DNA of 61,890 nt from an uncultured Steroidobacter sp. (GCA_938008435.1 CALLKK010000020.1:1-61890), one strand, 5' to 3'; positions 50,387 through 59,071 are shown, counted from the first letter of the stretch. A program made the numbers and translations. Notes: a model not told the origin generated them from the sequence alone.

Positions 50387-51625
50387 ATGAAAAAGAACGT
50401 CTTGATCATCGGCGCCGGTGGCGTCGCACAGGTCGTGGCCCACAAGTGCGCACAGCACAATGACGAGCTCGGCGATCTGCACATCGCGTCGCGCACGCTA
50501 TCGAAGTGCAATGCCATTCTCGATTCGATCCGCGAAAAGGGCAGCTGCAAGGTGCCCGGCAAGCTCGAGGCCCATCAGCTCAACGCGATGGATTCGGCCG
50601 CAACCGCGGCGCTGATCAAGAAGACAGGTGCCGGCATCGTCATCAACGTCGGGCCCTCGTTCGTCAACATGCACGTCCTGACGGCCTGCTTGGAAACCGG
50701 CGCGGCCTACATGGACACGGCGATCCACGAAGATCCGTTGAAGATCTGCGAGACACCGCCGTGGTACGGCAACTATGAATGGAAGCGCCGCGACGAGTGC
50801 GCCGCGAAGGGCGTCACGGCCATCCTGGGCGTCGGCTTCGACCCCGGCGTCGTGAACGCGTACGCCGCGCTCGCGCGCGAGGACTACTTCGACCAGATCG
50901 ACTCGATCGACATCATCGACGTGAACGCGGGCAACCACGGCCGCTACTTCGCGACGAACTTCGATCCGGAAGTGAACTTCCGCGAGTTCACCGGCGTGGT
51001 GTGGACCTGGCAGAACAATCAATGGACCCAGAACAAGATGTTCGAAGTCCGCCGCGATTGGGATCTGCCCGTCGTCGGCACTCGCACCACGTACCTCACG
51101 GGTCACGACGAGATCCACTCGCTCTCGAAGAACATGGGCGCGCCGCACGTGCGCTTCTGGATGGGCTTCAGCGACCACTACATCAACGTGTTCACGGTGC
51201 TGAAGAACCTCGGGCTCTTGTCCGAGCAGCCGATCCGCACCCACGACGGCCAGACCGTCGTCCCGCTCAAGGTCGTCAAGGCCGTGTTGCCGGATCCCGC
51301 CTCGCTCGCGCCGAACTACACCGGCAAGACCTGCATCGGCGACCTCGTGAAGGGCAAGAAGGACGGCAAGGAGCGCGAGGTGTTCATCTACAACATCAGC
51401 GACCACGAAGCGGCGTACCGCGAAGTGGGCAGCCAGGCGATCTCGTACACCGCGGGCGTTCCGCCCGTGGCGGCGGCACGCCTGATCGCGCGCGGCGAAT
51501 GGGACGTCAAGAAGATGGTCAACGTGGAAGAGCTGCCCGCCAAGCCGTTCCTGAATTTGCTCAACCACATGGGCCTGCCCACCCGCATCAAGGACGAGCA
51601 AGGCGATCGCGACCTCAACTTCTAA
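50387..51625 (+). CDS. Carboxynorspermidine/carboxyspermidine dehydrogenase (saccharopine-dehydrogenase family)
   Basis: 412 residues with an N-terminal NAD(P) Rossmann motif (VLIIGAGGVAQVVAHKC) and family blocks DTAIHEDPLKICETPPWYGNYEW, GVGFDPGVVNAY, NAGNHGRYFATNFDPEVNFREF, RTTYLTGHDEIHSL and QAISYTAGVPPVAAA. A GAAGGAGG ribosome site lies upstream. It condenses aspartate semialdehyde with a diamine (putrescine or 1,3-diaminopropane) by reductive amination, the step before the neighbouring decarboxylase. Together the two genes form the aspartate-dependent route to spermidine or norspermidine. A good terminator follows. Confidence 0.95.
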   Translation: MKKNVLIIGAGGVAQVVAHKCAQHNDELGDLHIASRTLSKCNAILDSIREKGSCKVPGKLEAHQLNAMDSAATAALIKKTGAGIVINVGPSFVNMHVLTACLETGAAYMDTAIHEDPLKICETPPWYGNYEWKRRDECAAKGVTAILGVGFDPGVVNAYAALAREDYFDQIDSIDIIDVNAGNHGRYFATNFDPEVNFREFTGVVWTWQNNQWTQNKMFEVRRDWDLPVVGTRTTYLTGHDEIHSLSKNMGAPHVRFWMGFSDHYINVFTVLKNLGLLSEQPIRTHDGQTVVPLKVVKAVLPDPASLAPNYTGKTCIGDLVKGKKDGKEREVFIYNISDHEAAYREVGSQAISYTAGVPPVAAARLIARGEWDVKKMVNVEELPAKPFLNLLNHMGLPTRIKDEQGDRDLNF

Positions 51626-51660
51626 GCGCGAACGCTCACGGACACGTTCCGAGCAAGAAA

Positions 51661-51690
51661 GGCCGGGCTGAAATCAGCCCGGCCTTTTTC
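51661..51690 (+). terminator. Intrinsic terminator after the polyamine genes
   Basis: GC-rich stem GGCCGGGCTGA / TCAGCCCGGCC with a short loop, followed by TTTTTC, 35 bases past the dehydrogenase stop. An A-rich stretch precedes the stem, so it may also stop convergent transcription from tadA. Confidence 0.9.
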
Positions 51691-51742
51691 TTTCCAGCAT
51701 GCCTATTAATACGTGCGCGGAAGATCGCGCGCAGCGCCTTCT

Positions 51743-52210
51743 TCAGCGCCGGGCTAGAAAAAACCCGCGCAACAGCGCGCTGCACTCCTCCGCCAGGATG
51801 CCCGAGGCGACGGAGAGACGATGATTCAGCGCTTCGTGATGAACGATGTTGAAGATGCTCCCCGCCGCCCCGGCGCGCGGATCGGTCGCAGCAAAAACCA
51901 AACGCTTCACGCGCGCGTGCACCATCGCACCCGCGCACATCGCGCACGGCTCCAAGGTCACGTAGAGCGTCGTATCGAGCAGCCGGTAAGTGCCGAGCGC
52001 CCGCGCCGCCGCGCGCAGCGCGACGATCTCCGCGTGCGCCGTCGGATCGTGCGTACCGATCGGCCGATTCCATCCTTCGCCCACGATCACCCCATCCTTG
52101 ACGACCACCGCCCCGACAGGCACCTCTCCCTCCCGCTCCGCGTGGCGCGCCAGCTCCAGCGCGCGGGCCATGAACACCTGATCGGACGGCGGCAACTCGA
52201 TAGCGGACAT
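51743..52210 (-). CDS. tadA: tRNA-specific adenosine deaminase
   Basis: 155 residues from the ATG at 52210 (MSAIELPPSDQVFMARALELA). Zinc and catalytic motif HAEIVALR (His/Glu) and PCAMCAGAMVHAR (two cysteines), with KRLVFAATDPRAGAAGS and the FNIVHHEALNH segment of TadA. It converts the wobble adenosine of tRNA-Arg(ACG) to inosine; the gene is normally essential. The open frame extends to 52441 but that part has no homology. It is convergent with the polyamine genes, sharing their terminator. Confidence 0.95.
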   Translation of the reverse strand: MSAIELPPSDQVFMARALELARHAEREGEVPVGAVVVKDGVIVGEGWNRPIGTHDPTAHAEIVALRAAARALGTYRLLDTTLYVTLEPCAMCAGAMVHARVKRLVFAATDPRAGAAGSIFNIVHHEALNHRLSVASGILAEECSALLRGFFLARR

Positions 52211-52457
52211 TCTGCTCGGGACCAACTCAAGGGAGATCGGCGGACGGATGAACCCTCGCCCGCCTACGGAATTTCGACCACGGCATTCGACTTCCGGATC
52301 TGAGCTCGCTGCGTGGCCGAACCGTATGCGCAAGATCAGGACCGTTTCGTCGACGGCGACACTGCCCCGCGCATGCGCCGCACTGAGCCGGCGCCGCCGC
52401 GCGGGGCGCACATAGTAGGACAAGACGGTGAGTACGGTCATTTCCCAGCCCCTCTAG

Positions 52458-52735
52458 GCGCAGACCGGCGCCCTCGAACCGATCCTCGTGCCGGGGTGCA
52501 ACTGTTGGCGGATCGAGGCATGCGAGGCGGCCTCGGTCGTGATCGATGCCGCCGACTACTACCACCTGATCCACCGGGCAATGAGCGCCGCGCGCAGCTG
52601 CATTCTCGTGACCGGCTGGGACTTCGACACGCGGGTGGATCTCGAACCGGAGGACGGTCCGGGGGGACAAACCCTCGGCCGCTTCTTCTTGGATCTGGCG
52701 CGGCGCGACCCATCGCGCCGCAGCACGCGAGTTTC
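52458..52735 (+). pseudogene. Phospholipase D-family remnant (N-terminal fragment)
   Basis: The plus-strand frame reads LEPILVPGCNCWRIEACEAASVVIDAADYYH then AMSAARSCILVTGWDFDTRVDL, a recognisable beginning of large bacterial PLD/cardiolipin-synthase-like proteins. It begins directly after an in-frame TAG at 52455-52457 and homology stops near 52720 (LARRDPSR); neither HKD motif is present. No ribosome site is evident. It is best read as a decayed fragment at the left edge of the accessory zone, just before the first copy of the dispersed repeat. Confidence 0.75.
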
Positions 52736-52848
52736 AAGCGAAGATCACAACCAAGTTGGCGGGTTCGGGGCAAAGAGGTCGAGCGCCGCATAAACAAACT
52801 CGACGCGCGCGCAAGTCTCGCTTGCGCTCGAATGCATCTCGAAGCGCG

Positions 52849-52959
52849 CTGATCAAGAAGTAATCAATGTTCGGGAGTGCTTGTGGCGATTTGAGTTTTC
52901 GCGCTTTTCCCGCCGTTGTCCACCGCCTTATCCGGAAGCGTTGTCGAGAACTGTGGAAT
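52849..52959 (+). repeat. Dispersed ~110-bp repeat, copy 1
   Basis: Begins GCTGATCAAGAAGTAA and ends GAGAACTGTGGAAT. It shares both ends and the inner block CTTATCCG with copies 2 and 3, which lie 4 and 4.8 kb away in the same orientation. It sits between the PLD-family remnant and the autotransporter gene. The block GTTGTCCACCGCCTTATCC corresponds to GTTATCCACAACCTTATCC in copy 3. Confidence 0.85.
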
Positions 52960-53033
52960 ATCACGCGCTCGGGTAGTTGAGAGAAGCAGCAGACTCGCCC
53001 GCGCCCCTTCTCCGAGCGCGGGCCTCGCTACCC

Positions 53034-53075
53034 ACATCCCCGCCCCTTCTCCCTGGAAGGAGAAGGGAGGGATGT
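53034..53075. other. Hairpin after the autotransporter gene (possible terminator)
   Basis: Nested inverted repeats: outer arms ACATCCC/GGGATGT and inner arms CCTTCTCC/GGAGAAGG. A second stem, CCCGCGC/GCGCGGG, lies just to the left. They stand 20-100 bases past the autotransporter stop on the minus strand and could end its transcript, although no T run follows. Confidence 0.45.
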
Positions 53076-53094
53076 GCGAGTGAGGGTCGCGCCG

Positions 53095-56000
53095 CTACCA
53101 GCGGATGCGGAAGCCGAGCGTCCCCATCAGCGAGTAGCTGTCGCCGAAGTTGTCCAAGCTGGTCGTGACGAGGCCTTCGCCGTAGAGCGAATAGCGATCG
53201 CCGCCCCAGTTCAGCGAGCCGCCGAAGCCGAGGCCGCCCCACAGCGGATCGCGTGTGCTGATGAACGACTTGCCCGACACGTCGATTTCGATCTCGTCCA
53301 CGAAGGCGTAGTACAAGTTCGCGATACCGTAGAAGTGAGCGCGATTGAACTGCGCGTTCCTGCCCTCCCAGGCGTGTTCGTAATCCAACGTCACGCCGAG
53401 GCGGCCGTCGAGCTTCTCGCCGTCGACCAAGCTGACGCGCGAGCCGAACGGGTCCGTGAAGGTGTCGAAGTCGATGTCGGTGTAGACGATCTGCGCCTGC
53501 GGCGTGAGCGACCACTTGGCGTCCAGTGCATGGCGACACCCTGTCTCGAACGACATCGTGAAGGCGAAGGCATCGTTGTCCGCGACCAGATTGCCCTGGC
53601 GGCCGCCGTATCCGAGATCGGTCTCCATCCAGGAAATGTGCATGCCGGCATCGACGTAGTAGCCCCTCGCATCGTATTTGGTCAGCGTCATGCCGATGCC
53701 GTAACCCTCCGACCTGATCTTGCCGCTGCCGGTCGCCGCGTCGTGCGGCGAGCGCACGTCGCCGTCGCCGCGCGTGTAGTGCGCGCTCAAACCGACGACG
53801 ACCTTGCTACTCTCGTCTTCCGTCAGTACGCCATCGGCGCCGATCTGCAGACGATAACGGTCGTATTCATACTCGGCATCCGACGTCGAACGCCGCGGTT
53901 CGAGGTGGCTGTACCCGCCCTCGATGCGCGCCCATACTCCTTCGCGTTCGATGAGGTTGGCCGACGGCGCCGCGCTGCCGGACCAGTATCGATTGCCGAC
54001 CCGTTCCTGCAGCGTCGAGATCTGCAGCAGGCCGGACAGCAACTGCGGATAGGTTTCATAGACCGGCGCGCCCGCCTGATAGAGCGGCGCAGTCGGCGGC
54101 ACCGGTTTCGGCGCAGTCGGCGGTTCCGGATTCTGAGTTGGATCTGGATTCGGAGTCGGCTCAGGCTCGGGTTCGGGCTCCGGACCGGGACCGGGTTCAG
54201 GCGTAGGCTCGGGTTCAGGCGTAGGCGCGGGTTCAGGCGTAGGCCCGGGTTCAGGCGTAGGCGCGGGTTCAGGCGTAGGCCCGGGCTCAGGCGTAGGCTC
54301 GGGTTCAGGCGTAGGCTCGGGCTCAGGTTCCGGCGTCGGATCGACGGCAAGGCGGTTCGAACGCAAGTACCAGTCGCCGTCATTCGGCGATGACGCTCCA
54401 CCCTTCTGCAGTTTGTACGCGTACGCACCGGCGACGATCGCCTGCTCGCCTTCGTGAACGTAGTCGCCCAGCAAGGTAAACGTACCGTTCGACACGCCCG
54501 TGACATCGATGACCTTGATGCCTTCGACTGTCGCCGCGCCGGTGCCGCCGGCATTAATAATGCGAACCTGCGTTTGACCGTCGCTGCCACCGTCCAAGTA
54601 CAGCTTGTCCGTCGGCGATGCATCGTCGCCGAGCACCGTGTCGAACTCGAGCAGGCCACCCGCACTGCTGTACAAGCCGCCGACGCGGATCGTGTCGCCG
54701 GCGATACCGTCGCGCGCCGTGATCACACCATCGTTCGCGAGCGTGCCGCTGACCGTGAAGAGACCGCCGCCTACCGCCTTGAACGTCGCGCCCGACGCCA
54801 CGTGCAAGTTGCCCGTGAGCGCCAGCGCACCGCCCGCATCGAGCGTACTGCCCGAACCGATGAACAGCCCCATGTTCTCGTCCGATCCGGTGGTCAGCGC
54901 GCCATCGGAGATTGCGATCGTGCTGTTCTCCAGCGTGATCTTCTCCCAATTGATGACGTTCGCGCCTGCCACGGTCGTCGTAAGACCCGAGAGTGTCAGG
55001 GCGTCGATCCAACCATCTGCCGTCGAGACATCGTCGCCGCCATCGAGCAGCTGAGTACCGTCGTAACCCGCCGCGGAAATCGTCGCCGTATCCGAGCCAT
55101 CGCCAAGATAGACCGCACCAGTGAACGCACCGCCCGACCAAGTGAACACATCGTCCCCATCCTCAGCCGCGGGAGCAGCGCTATCGCCGTAGATGACGCC
55201 CGTAAATTCGCCACCCGTGAGCTGAAACCGATCCGATCCCGCGCCCAGCGTCACATCGCCCACGAGACGGCCCGCGCTCGTGAGCTCGTCATTCCCAGTG
55301 AACAGACTAATGGCACCGAGCGTCTCGCTGCCTTCACCGAGCGTGATCGAATCGTTCGACGTTCCGCCATTGATCGCGCCGACGATTCGCCCTTGGCTGT
55401 CCATGTTGAGGCGGCTCTGCCCCGTGAGGTGAATCGCAATCGGATTCTCGTCCTCCGAGAGAATTTCGCCGCTCGCCAAGTTGGCAACGGAAAACGTATT
55501 CTGCTGCGTGCCGCCGCTGAACAGGACCGTCGCCCTAACCGCTCCGCCCAGTCCGCCTTCCAACTTCAGCAGACCGGAGTTCTGCAGCTCGATACTTTCG
55601 AGCGCTACGTCATTCGGTTCGTACAAGAGTGCAGCGGCCCAGGTCGCCTCGTCGCGAATCGCAGCATTCACATGGATCGTGCCACTGTTGTTCACGTGCA
55701 AACGACGCGGCCCGCTGCCGCCCGCCGAGGTGTAGCTGAGTGCCGCGCCGAACGCCTCGCCGACACCTTGAGAAATAACGGTGATCGTGCCCGTATTGAC
55801 GACGCTGACGTCACGACCGAGAGCGCCGATACCTTCGGTCCCGCCCGCAGCGGGATTCGTCAGATTCGAGGTAATGGCGATCAAGCCGCCGTTGTTGACC
55901 CTGATCGTACCCGTGCCCGCGGGCGTGTAGGCCGCAACGCCGATCAGCCAGCGCCCGCCCGCCAACTCTGGGTTGACGTTCACGATCACCTGCGAGTCCG

Positions 56001-56412
56001 CACTGGAGTTATAAGTGATCTCCCGCCCGACGCTGCCGGTTGTGAAGTTCAAATTGAATGCCGCGCGAGATCCGCCGCCGGAGCCGCCGTAGATGGCGTT
56101 GTCCCACGTGAGCACCCCGTTGTGATTGACGGTGACGTACTGGTTCGAATTCTGTGCGCTGTAGAAGATGCCGGTCGAAGAACCGCTTGCCGTCCAAGTC
56201 CCCGACACTTCGGCATTCAATGTGCCATCGGAGCCGACGGCGCTGTAACTGCCGCTGGTCGTGTCGGAACAGACGACGTTTCCAGAGGTGTTGGTGCAGT
56301 CTGCGTAGACGATGCCGGGCAAAATGCAGTTCGCGGCCAGCGCACCCAGCGCGATCTTCACATGACGCCTTAGTCGAAGGTTCTGCGTTCTATGCAACTC
56401 ATTGACCGACAC
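53095..56412 (-). CDS. Type Va autotransporter with proline-rich linker
   Basis: 1105 residues. The long basic N-terminus (HRTQNLRLRRHVKIALGALAANCILPGIVYA) is an extended signal of the autotransporter kind. The passenger (about 40-685) is a glycine/serine/asparagine-rich beta-helix with HNGVLTWDN, GSGSDRF-like and LFTGNDELTSAGRLVGDVTLG repeats. A Pro-Glu-Pro-Thr linker follows at about 690-770, then a C-terminal barrel (WARIEGGYSHLEP to LMGTLGFRIRW) ending in an aromatic residue. No catalytic motif was recognised in the passenger, so an adhesin-like role is most likely. It stands alone between two copies of the dispersed repeat. Confidence 0.94.
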   Translation of the reverse strand: MSVNELHRTQNLRLRRHVKIALGALAANCILPGIVYADCTNTSGNVVCSDTTSGSYSAVGSDGTLNAEVSGTWTASGSSTGIFYSAQNSNQYVTVNHNGVLTWDNAIYGGSGGGSRAAFNLNFTTGSVGREITYNSSADSQVIVNVNPELAGGRWLIGVAAYTPAGTGTIRVNNGGLIAITSNLTNPAAGGTEGIGALGRDVSVVNTGTITVISQGVGEAFGAALSYTSAGGSGPRRLHVNNSGTIHVNAAIRDEATWAAALLYEPNDVALESIELQNSGLLKLEGGLGGAVRATVLFSGGTQQNTFSVANLASGEILSEDENPIAIHLTGQSRLNMDSQGRIVGAINGGTSNDSITLGEGSETLGAISLFTGNDELTSAGRLVGDVTLGAGSDRFQLTGGEFTGVIYGDSAAPAAEDGDDVFTWSGGAFTGAVYLGDGSDTATISAAGYDGTQLLDGGDDVSTADGWIDALTLSGLTTTVAGANVINWEKITLENSTIAISDGALTTGSDENMGLFIGSGSTLDAGGALALTGNLHVASGATFKAVGGGLFTVSGTLANDGVITARDGIAGDTIRVGGLYSSAGGLLEFDTVLGDDASPTDKLYLDGGSDGQTQVRIINAGGTGAATVEGIKVIDVTGVSNGTFTLLGDYVHEGEQAIVAGAYAYKLQKGGASSPNDGDWYLRSNRLAVDPTPEPEPEPTPEPEPTPEPGPTPEPAPTPEPGPTPEPAPTPEPEPTPEPGPGPEPEPEPEPTPNPDPTQNPEPPTAPKPVPPTAPLYQAGAPVYETYPQLLSGLLQISTLQERVGNRYWSGSAAPSANLIEREGVWARIEGGYSHLEPRRSTSDAEYEYDRYRLQIGADGVLTEDESSKVVVGLSAHYTRGDGDVRSPHDAATGSGKIRSEGYGIGMTLTKYDARGYYVDAGMHISWMETDLGYGGRQGNLVADNDAFAFTMSFETGCRHALDAKWSLTPQAQIVYTDIDFDTFTDPFGSRVSLVDGEKLDGRLGVTLDYEHAWEGRNAQFNRAHFYGIANLYYAFVDEIEIDVSGKSFISTRDPLWGGLGFGGSLNWGGDRYSLYGEGLVTTSLDNFGDSYSLMGTLGFRIRW
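54193..54318. repeat. 18-bp tandem repeat (seven units) in the autotransporter linker
   Basis: Seven units of consensus GGGTTCAGGCGTAGGCNC, mostly differing only at the penultimate base and once at the fourth. On the coding (minus) strand each unit encodes a six-residue block of the P-T-P-E-P-x type. The near identity suggests recent expansion, so the linker length may vary between strains. Confidence 0.9.
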
Positions 56413-57116
56413 GTCGCCTCCCCGAATGATCCGAATTCATCTCGTAGCACGCGTATGCTTCGCGCGGCGTGATTGATACAAGTCGCGTGAATTTCCGAGC
56501 AATCCTCAGTACCCGGAAACGACACTACTGCGGTTGCTTAGTGGAAAATCGCGAGAAGTCGATCGCGTGAAACGAGTGTCGGATGGTTGTCACTACCAAC
56601 CAATGGGATGCGACGTACATCACGTGATCGCAAGAAAAGACGACGCCCTTCACATTTGCCTGTCGGACCCGGCAACGACACCGAGCCGCTAGATCACGTC
56701 GGCGAGAAAACGCCACACCGCCGCGATACGCACCGCACGCCCGGTTCTTTGCGATGCGACACCATGCATCTGGTGGCAATGTCTTGCGCTAGCACACATG
56801 ACAGCGCGCGGGCTGAGTGCATGGCCGTTGCAGCGATGTGCGTTCAGCGCGTGGAACCAATGCGACGGCCAAGACTTGACACGCGCGGAGCGAGCGTCGC
56901 TCACGCAGGCTGATCAAGAAGTAACCAAGTTCTCGAAGTACTTGTCGCGCGAAGACTTCGCCGTTATCCGCGACCTTATCCGAAGGTGTTGTTGAGAACT
57001 GTGGAATCCGCGATGCCTCTCACTCGGTCGAATCAAGCGTGCGACCTTCACGAAGATCGATAGCGATCAAGGCTTTCACCGAACGCAGTGCATTCGCTTT
57101 CGCTGAACGACACGAG
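56413..57116. other. Intergenic region holding dispersed repeat copy 2
   Basis: 704 bases with no convincing gene; short frames on both strands lack ribosome sites and family features. The autotransporter promoter must lie near 56430-56550. The right part carries copy 2 of the dispersed repeat, and about 110 bases then remain before the acetyltransferase stop. Confidence 0.5.
56909..57007 (+). repeat. Dispersed ~110-bp repeat, copy 2
   Basis: Starts GCTGATCAAGAAGTAACCAA, identical to copy 1 over the first 16 bases, and ends GAGAACTGTGGAAT, identical over 14. It is about 12 bases shorter than copy 1 in the middle. It carries GTTATCCGCGACCTTATCCG. It separates the autotransporter from the GNAT gene. 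Confidence 0.85.
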
Positions 57117-57551
57117 TCAGCCGCGGGCGAGATGAAGAATCGGATACGGCCTGCTGGTCGGATCGAGCGCTGAACGTCCGACCTGTTCGAATCCAAGCCG
57201 GCGATAGAACGCGCGTGCGCCGGTGTTCTGTTCATTCACGTCGACTTGCAGCTTCGGTCCTTTCAATTGCTCGGCATGTTGCACGAGGCTGCGCCCAATA
57301 CCCTGCCCGTGAAACTCCGGTGCGATAAACAGCGCTTCGATCTTCGTATCGAACAGACCAATGAACCCGCGCGGCTTCGCAGCGTCCTCGCACTCGATCC
57401 ATAACTCGAGTTCACGCAAAGCGCCGTTCTGCACGATCTCGCGAAAGAATTCGAGATCGCTTCTCGCCACGAAGTGATGAGTCGCGAGCGCCGCGCGATA
57501 CCAAATATCGACCAGCGACTCGTAATGATGTTCTTCAAACGAAATGATCAT
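57117..57551 (-). CDS. GNAT-family N-acetyltransferase
   Basis: 144 residues. The acetyl-CoA site is seen as IEALFIAPEFHGQGIGRSLVQHA (the Q/R-x-x-G-x-G/A loop), followed by LQVDVNEQNTGARAFYRRLGFEQVGRS, the usual motif B region. The N-terminus MIISFEEHHYESLVDIWYRA is complete. It resembles YjaB-type small acetyltransferases, but the substrate is not predictable. It is flanked by copies 2 and 3 of the dispersed repeat, as if it were a cassette. Confidence 0.9.
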   Translation of the reverse strand: MIISFEEHHYESLVDIWYRAALATHHFVARSDLEFFREIVQNGALRELELWIECEDAAKPRGFIGLFDTKIEALFIAPEFHGQGIGRSLVQHAEQLKGPKLQVDVNEQNTGARAFYRRLGFEQVGRSALDPTSRPYPILHLARG

Positions 57552-57623
57552 GCGCGCGCTCGCTCCATGCGTTTACGGTCGACGAAGGCCTTGACTCTCG
57601 CCATCTATTCCGCATCGACAGGC

Positions 57624-57735
57624 AGTGATCAAATAATGACCAACATACGGAACTGCTTGTCGCTGTTTATGTTTTTGCGCTTATCCCGCCGTTATCCACA
57701 ACCTTATCCGAAAGTATTGTTGATAGCTGTGAATG
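57624..57735 (+). repeat. Dispersed ~110-bp repeat, copy 3
   Basis: Begins AGTGATCAAATAATGACCAA and ends near AGCTGTGAATGA. The inner block GTTATCCACAACCTTATCCG contains a perfect DnaA-box consensus (TTATCCACA). It is about as long as copy 1 and in the same orientation, lying upstream of the acetyltransferase start, between that gene and an RND pump remnant. Confidence 0.82.
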
Positions 57736-57838
57736 AACGGGCGTGCTGTTAATAGTTTGAAATGAAATTCATCGAGCGGACGCGTTAGCGAGTGCTGACG
57801 GCTGCTGGTGAGAACACTTTGGCCTCTATGCTATCGGG

Positions 57839-58085
57839 CCAGGCACCTGCACCCGTCATGATGACCAGCCTCTGCGCCGCCATCGGCGCCATCCCCTGCT
57901 CATCGCCCTCGGCCCCGCGCCGAAGCGCGCAAACCCATCGGCGTAGTCATCGTCTTCCGCATCGTCTCGCTGCTGCTGACGTTGGTCGTCGTGCCTGCGG
58001 TCTATGCAGTCATCGCGAAGAACACGCGGCCACCGCAGTTTGTCAGTTCGATGGTTGCGAGGCTGTTGGCGGCGCGAGCGGTGGC
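57839..58085 (+). pseudogene. RND efflux pump remnant (C-terminal fragment)
   Basis: Two frames together read as the last part of an RND transporter: APVMMTSLCAAIGAIP near 57850, then after a shift IVSLLLTLVVVPAVYAVIAKNTRPPQFVS at about 57960-58045. This matches RPVLMTTFCAAGGAIP and VSMVLTLVVVPAVYALLARN of the pump at 15.5-18.6 kb. Only 70-80 residues survive, with at least one frameshift. It is a decayed gene piece. Short frames across it are not genes. The rest of the 683-base gap 57552-58234 holds repeat copy 3 and nothing else recognised. Confidence 0.75.
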
Positions 58086-58234
58086 AGGATCCGCGCCGGC
58101 GGGCGACGAAACCACCTCAGGCCCTAGGCGATCGGTTTGCGAGTACGCCGACGCACGAGTTGGTGGGTCGGCTCACCACAGATACGTGCTTACGTCGGCT
58201 TGCTGACTGCATTCTCTGCTTGCAAAATGCCAGC

Positions 58235-58471
58235 ATGGGCATCCAGATCACAATCCGCGACGTGCCGGAAAAGGTGCGCGACGAGCTGGCCGCTCGAGCT
58301 GCACTCCAGGGAAAGTCCATGCAGGAGTACTTGAAGGGTGAGCTCGAGCGCCTAGCCGCCCGCCCCTCTGTGGACGCATGGCTCGCGCAGGTGCGGAAGA
58401 GAAAGCGTGCGTCGCAGACTCGCATCTCCACCGCGAAGATCGTCAAAGAACGCGACGCTGATCGGCGGTGA
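58235..58471 (+). CDS. Antitoxin of a VapBC/FitAB-type pair
   Basis: 78 residues from ATG 58235 (MGIQITIRDVPEKVRDELAARAALQGKSMQEYLKGELERLA). The ribbon-helix-helix start ITIRDVPE and the helix pair are typical of FitA-like antitoxins. The C-terminal basic tail (RKRKRASQTRISTAKIV) would wrap the toxin. The stop overlaps the toxin start as GTGA, the usual coupled arrangement. The longer frame from 58004 is rejected because it runs through the RND remnant. Confidence 0.9.
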   Translation: MGIQITIRDVPEKVRDELAARAALQGKSMQEYLKGELERLAARPSVDAWLAQVRKRKRASQTRISTAKIVKERDADRR

Positions 58472-58866
58472 GCGCAGTCGTCGACGCCTCCGTCCTAGTC
58501 GCCGCACTCGTCGATTCCGGCGAACACGGCGCGTGGGCGGAGGAAATCATCGCCGCGGGGTCTCTGCACGCACCGAAGCTAGTGCGCGTCGAAACCGCGA
58601 ACATCCTGCGCCGGCTTGAACGAGCAAAAGAAATTACGACCGCAGAAGCGAATGCGGCCTACGAAGATTTACTGCAGCTCCAGATAGAGCTTTTCTCCTT
58701 CGACCCGTTCGGAGAACGCATCTGGGAGCTTCGTCACAACATGACGAGCTATGACGCGTGGTACGTTGCGGTCGCGGAAGCACTGAAACTCCCGCTCGCG
58801 ACGCTGGACGAGCGGCTGGTTAAGGCGAAAGGACCGGAATGCGAGTTCTTGACGCCGGCGCGATAG
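58468..58866 (+). CDS. vapC: PIN-domain ribonuclease toxin (VapC/FitB family)
   Basis: 132 residues from a GTG overlapping the antitoxin stop. PIN acidic residues are visible: Asp in VVDASVLVAAL, Glu in VRVETANILRRL, and Asp in SYDAWYVAVAEAL and LATLDERLVK. VapC toxins cut specific RNAs and are held in check by the partner. It lies between an RND remnant and a type I restriction gene, in a zone of recently rearranged DNA. Confidence 0.93.
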   Translation: MSAVVDASVLVAALVDSGEHGAWAEEIIAAGSLHAPKLVRVETANILRRLERAKEITTAEANAAYEDLLQLQIELFSFDPFGERIWELRHNMTSYDAWYVAVAEALKLPLATLDERLVKAKGPECEFLTPAR

Positions 58867-58918
58867 AAACATGGCTCGACCCTACGCAACGCGCGGACGT
58901 ACAGGGCTTACATTAACT

Positions 58919-58941
58919 GAAGTACGGTCGAGAACTGTGGA
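58919..58941 (+). repeat. Fragment of the dispersed repeat (copy 4, partial)
   Basis: The segment ending GGTCGAGAACTGTGGA matches the 3' end of copies 1 and 2; the rest of the element is missing. It lies in the 205-base gap between the toxin gene and hsdR, continuing the pattern of one copy per gene block. Confidence 0.5.
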
Positions 58942-59071
58942 CCCGGTGCGTGAGCAGCCCGCACAAGCCGCGCTGAAGACGACCAATGACTATCAGCGTA
59001 AATAGGCTAGAACCTCGCGTCCGTGGTCGTTCAAGAGATGGACATGAGCTGACGCGGCTCGAGGATGTGGA

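Noticed and set aside
52849..57735. A replication origin based on TTATCCACA-type boxes.
   Set aside because: Only one perfect box is present, copies are kilobases apart, and there is no AT-rich unwinding region and no dnaA, dnaN, gyrB or parAB nearby.
52849..58941. Integron gene cassettes with attC sites.
   Set aside because: The repeat lacks the RYYYAAC/GTTRRRY core sites and paired inner boxes, the genes between copies face different directions, and no integrase was seen.
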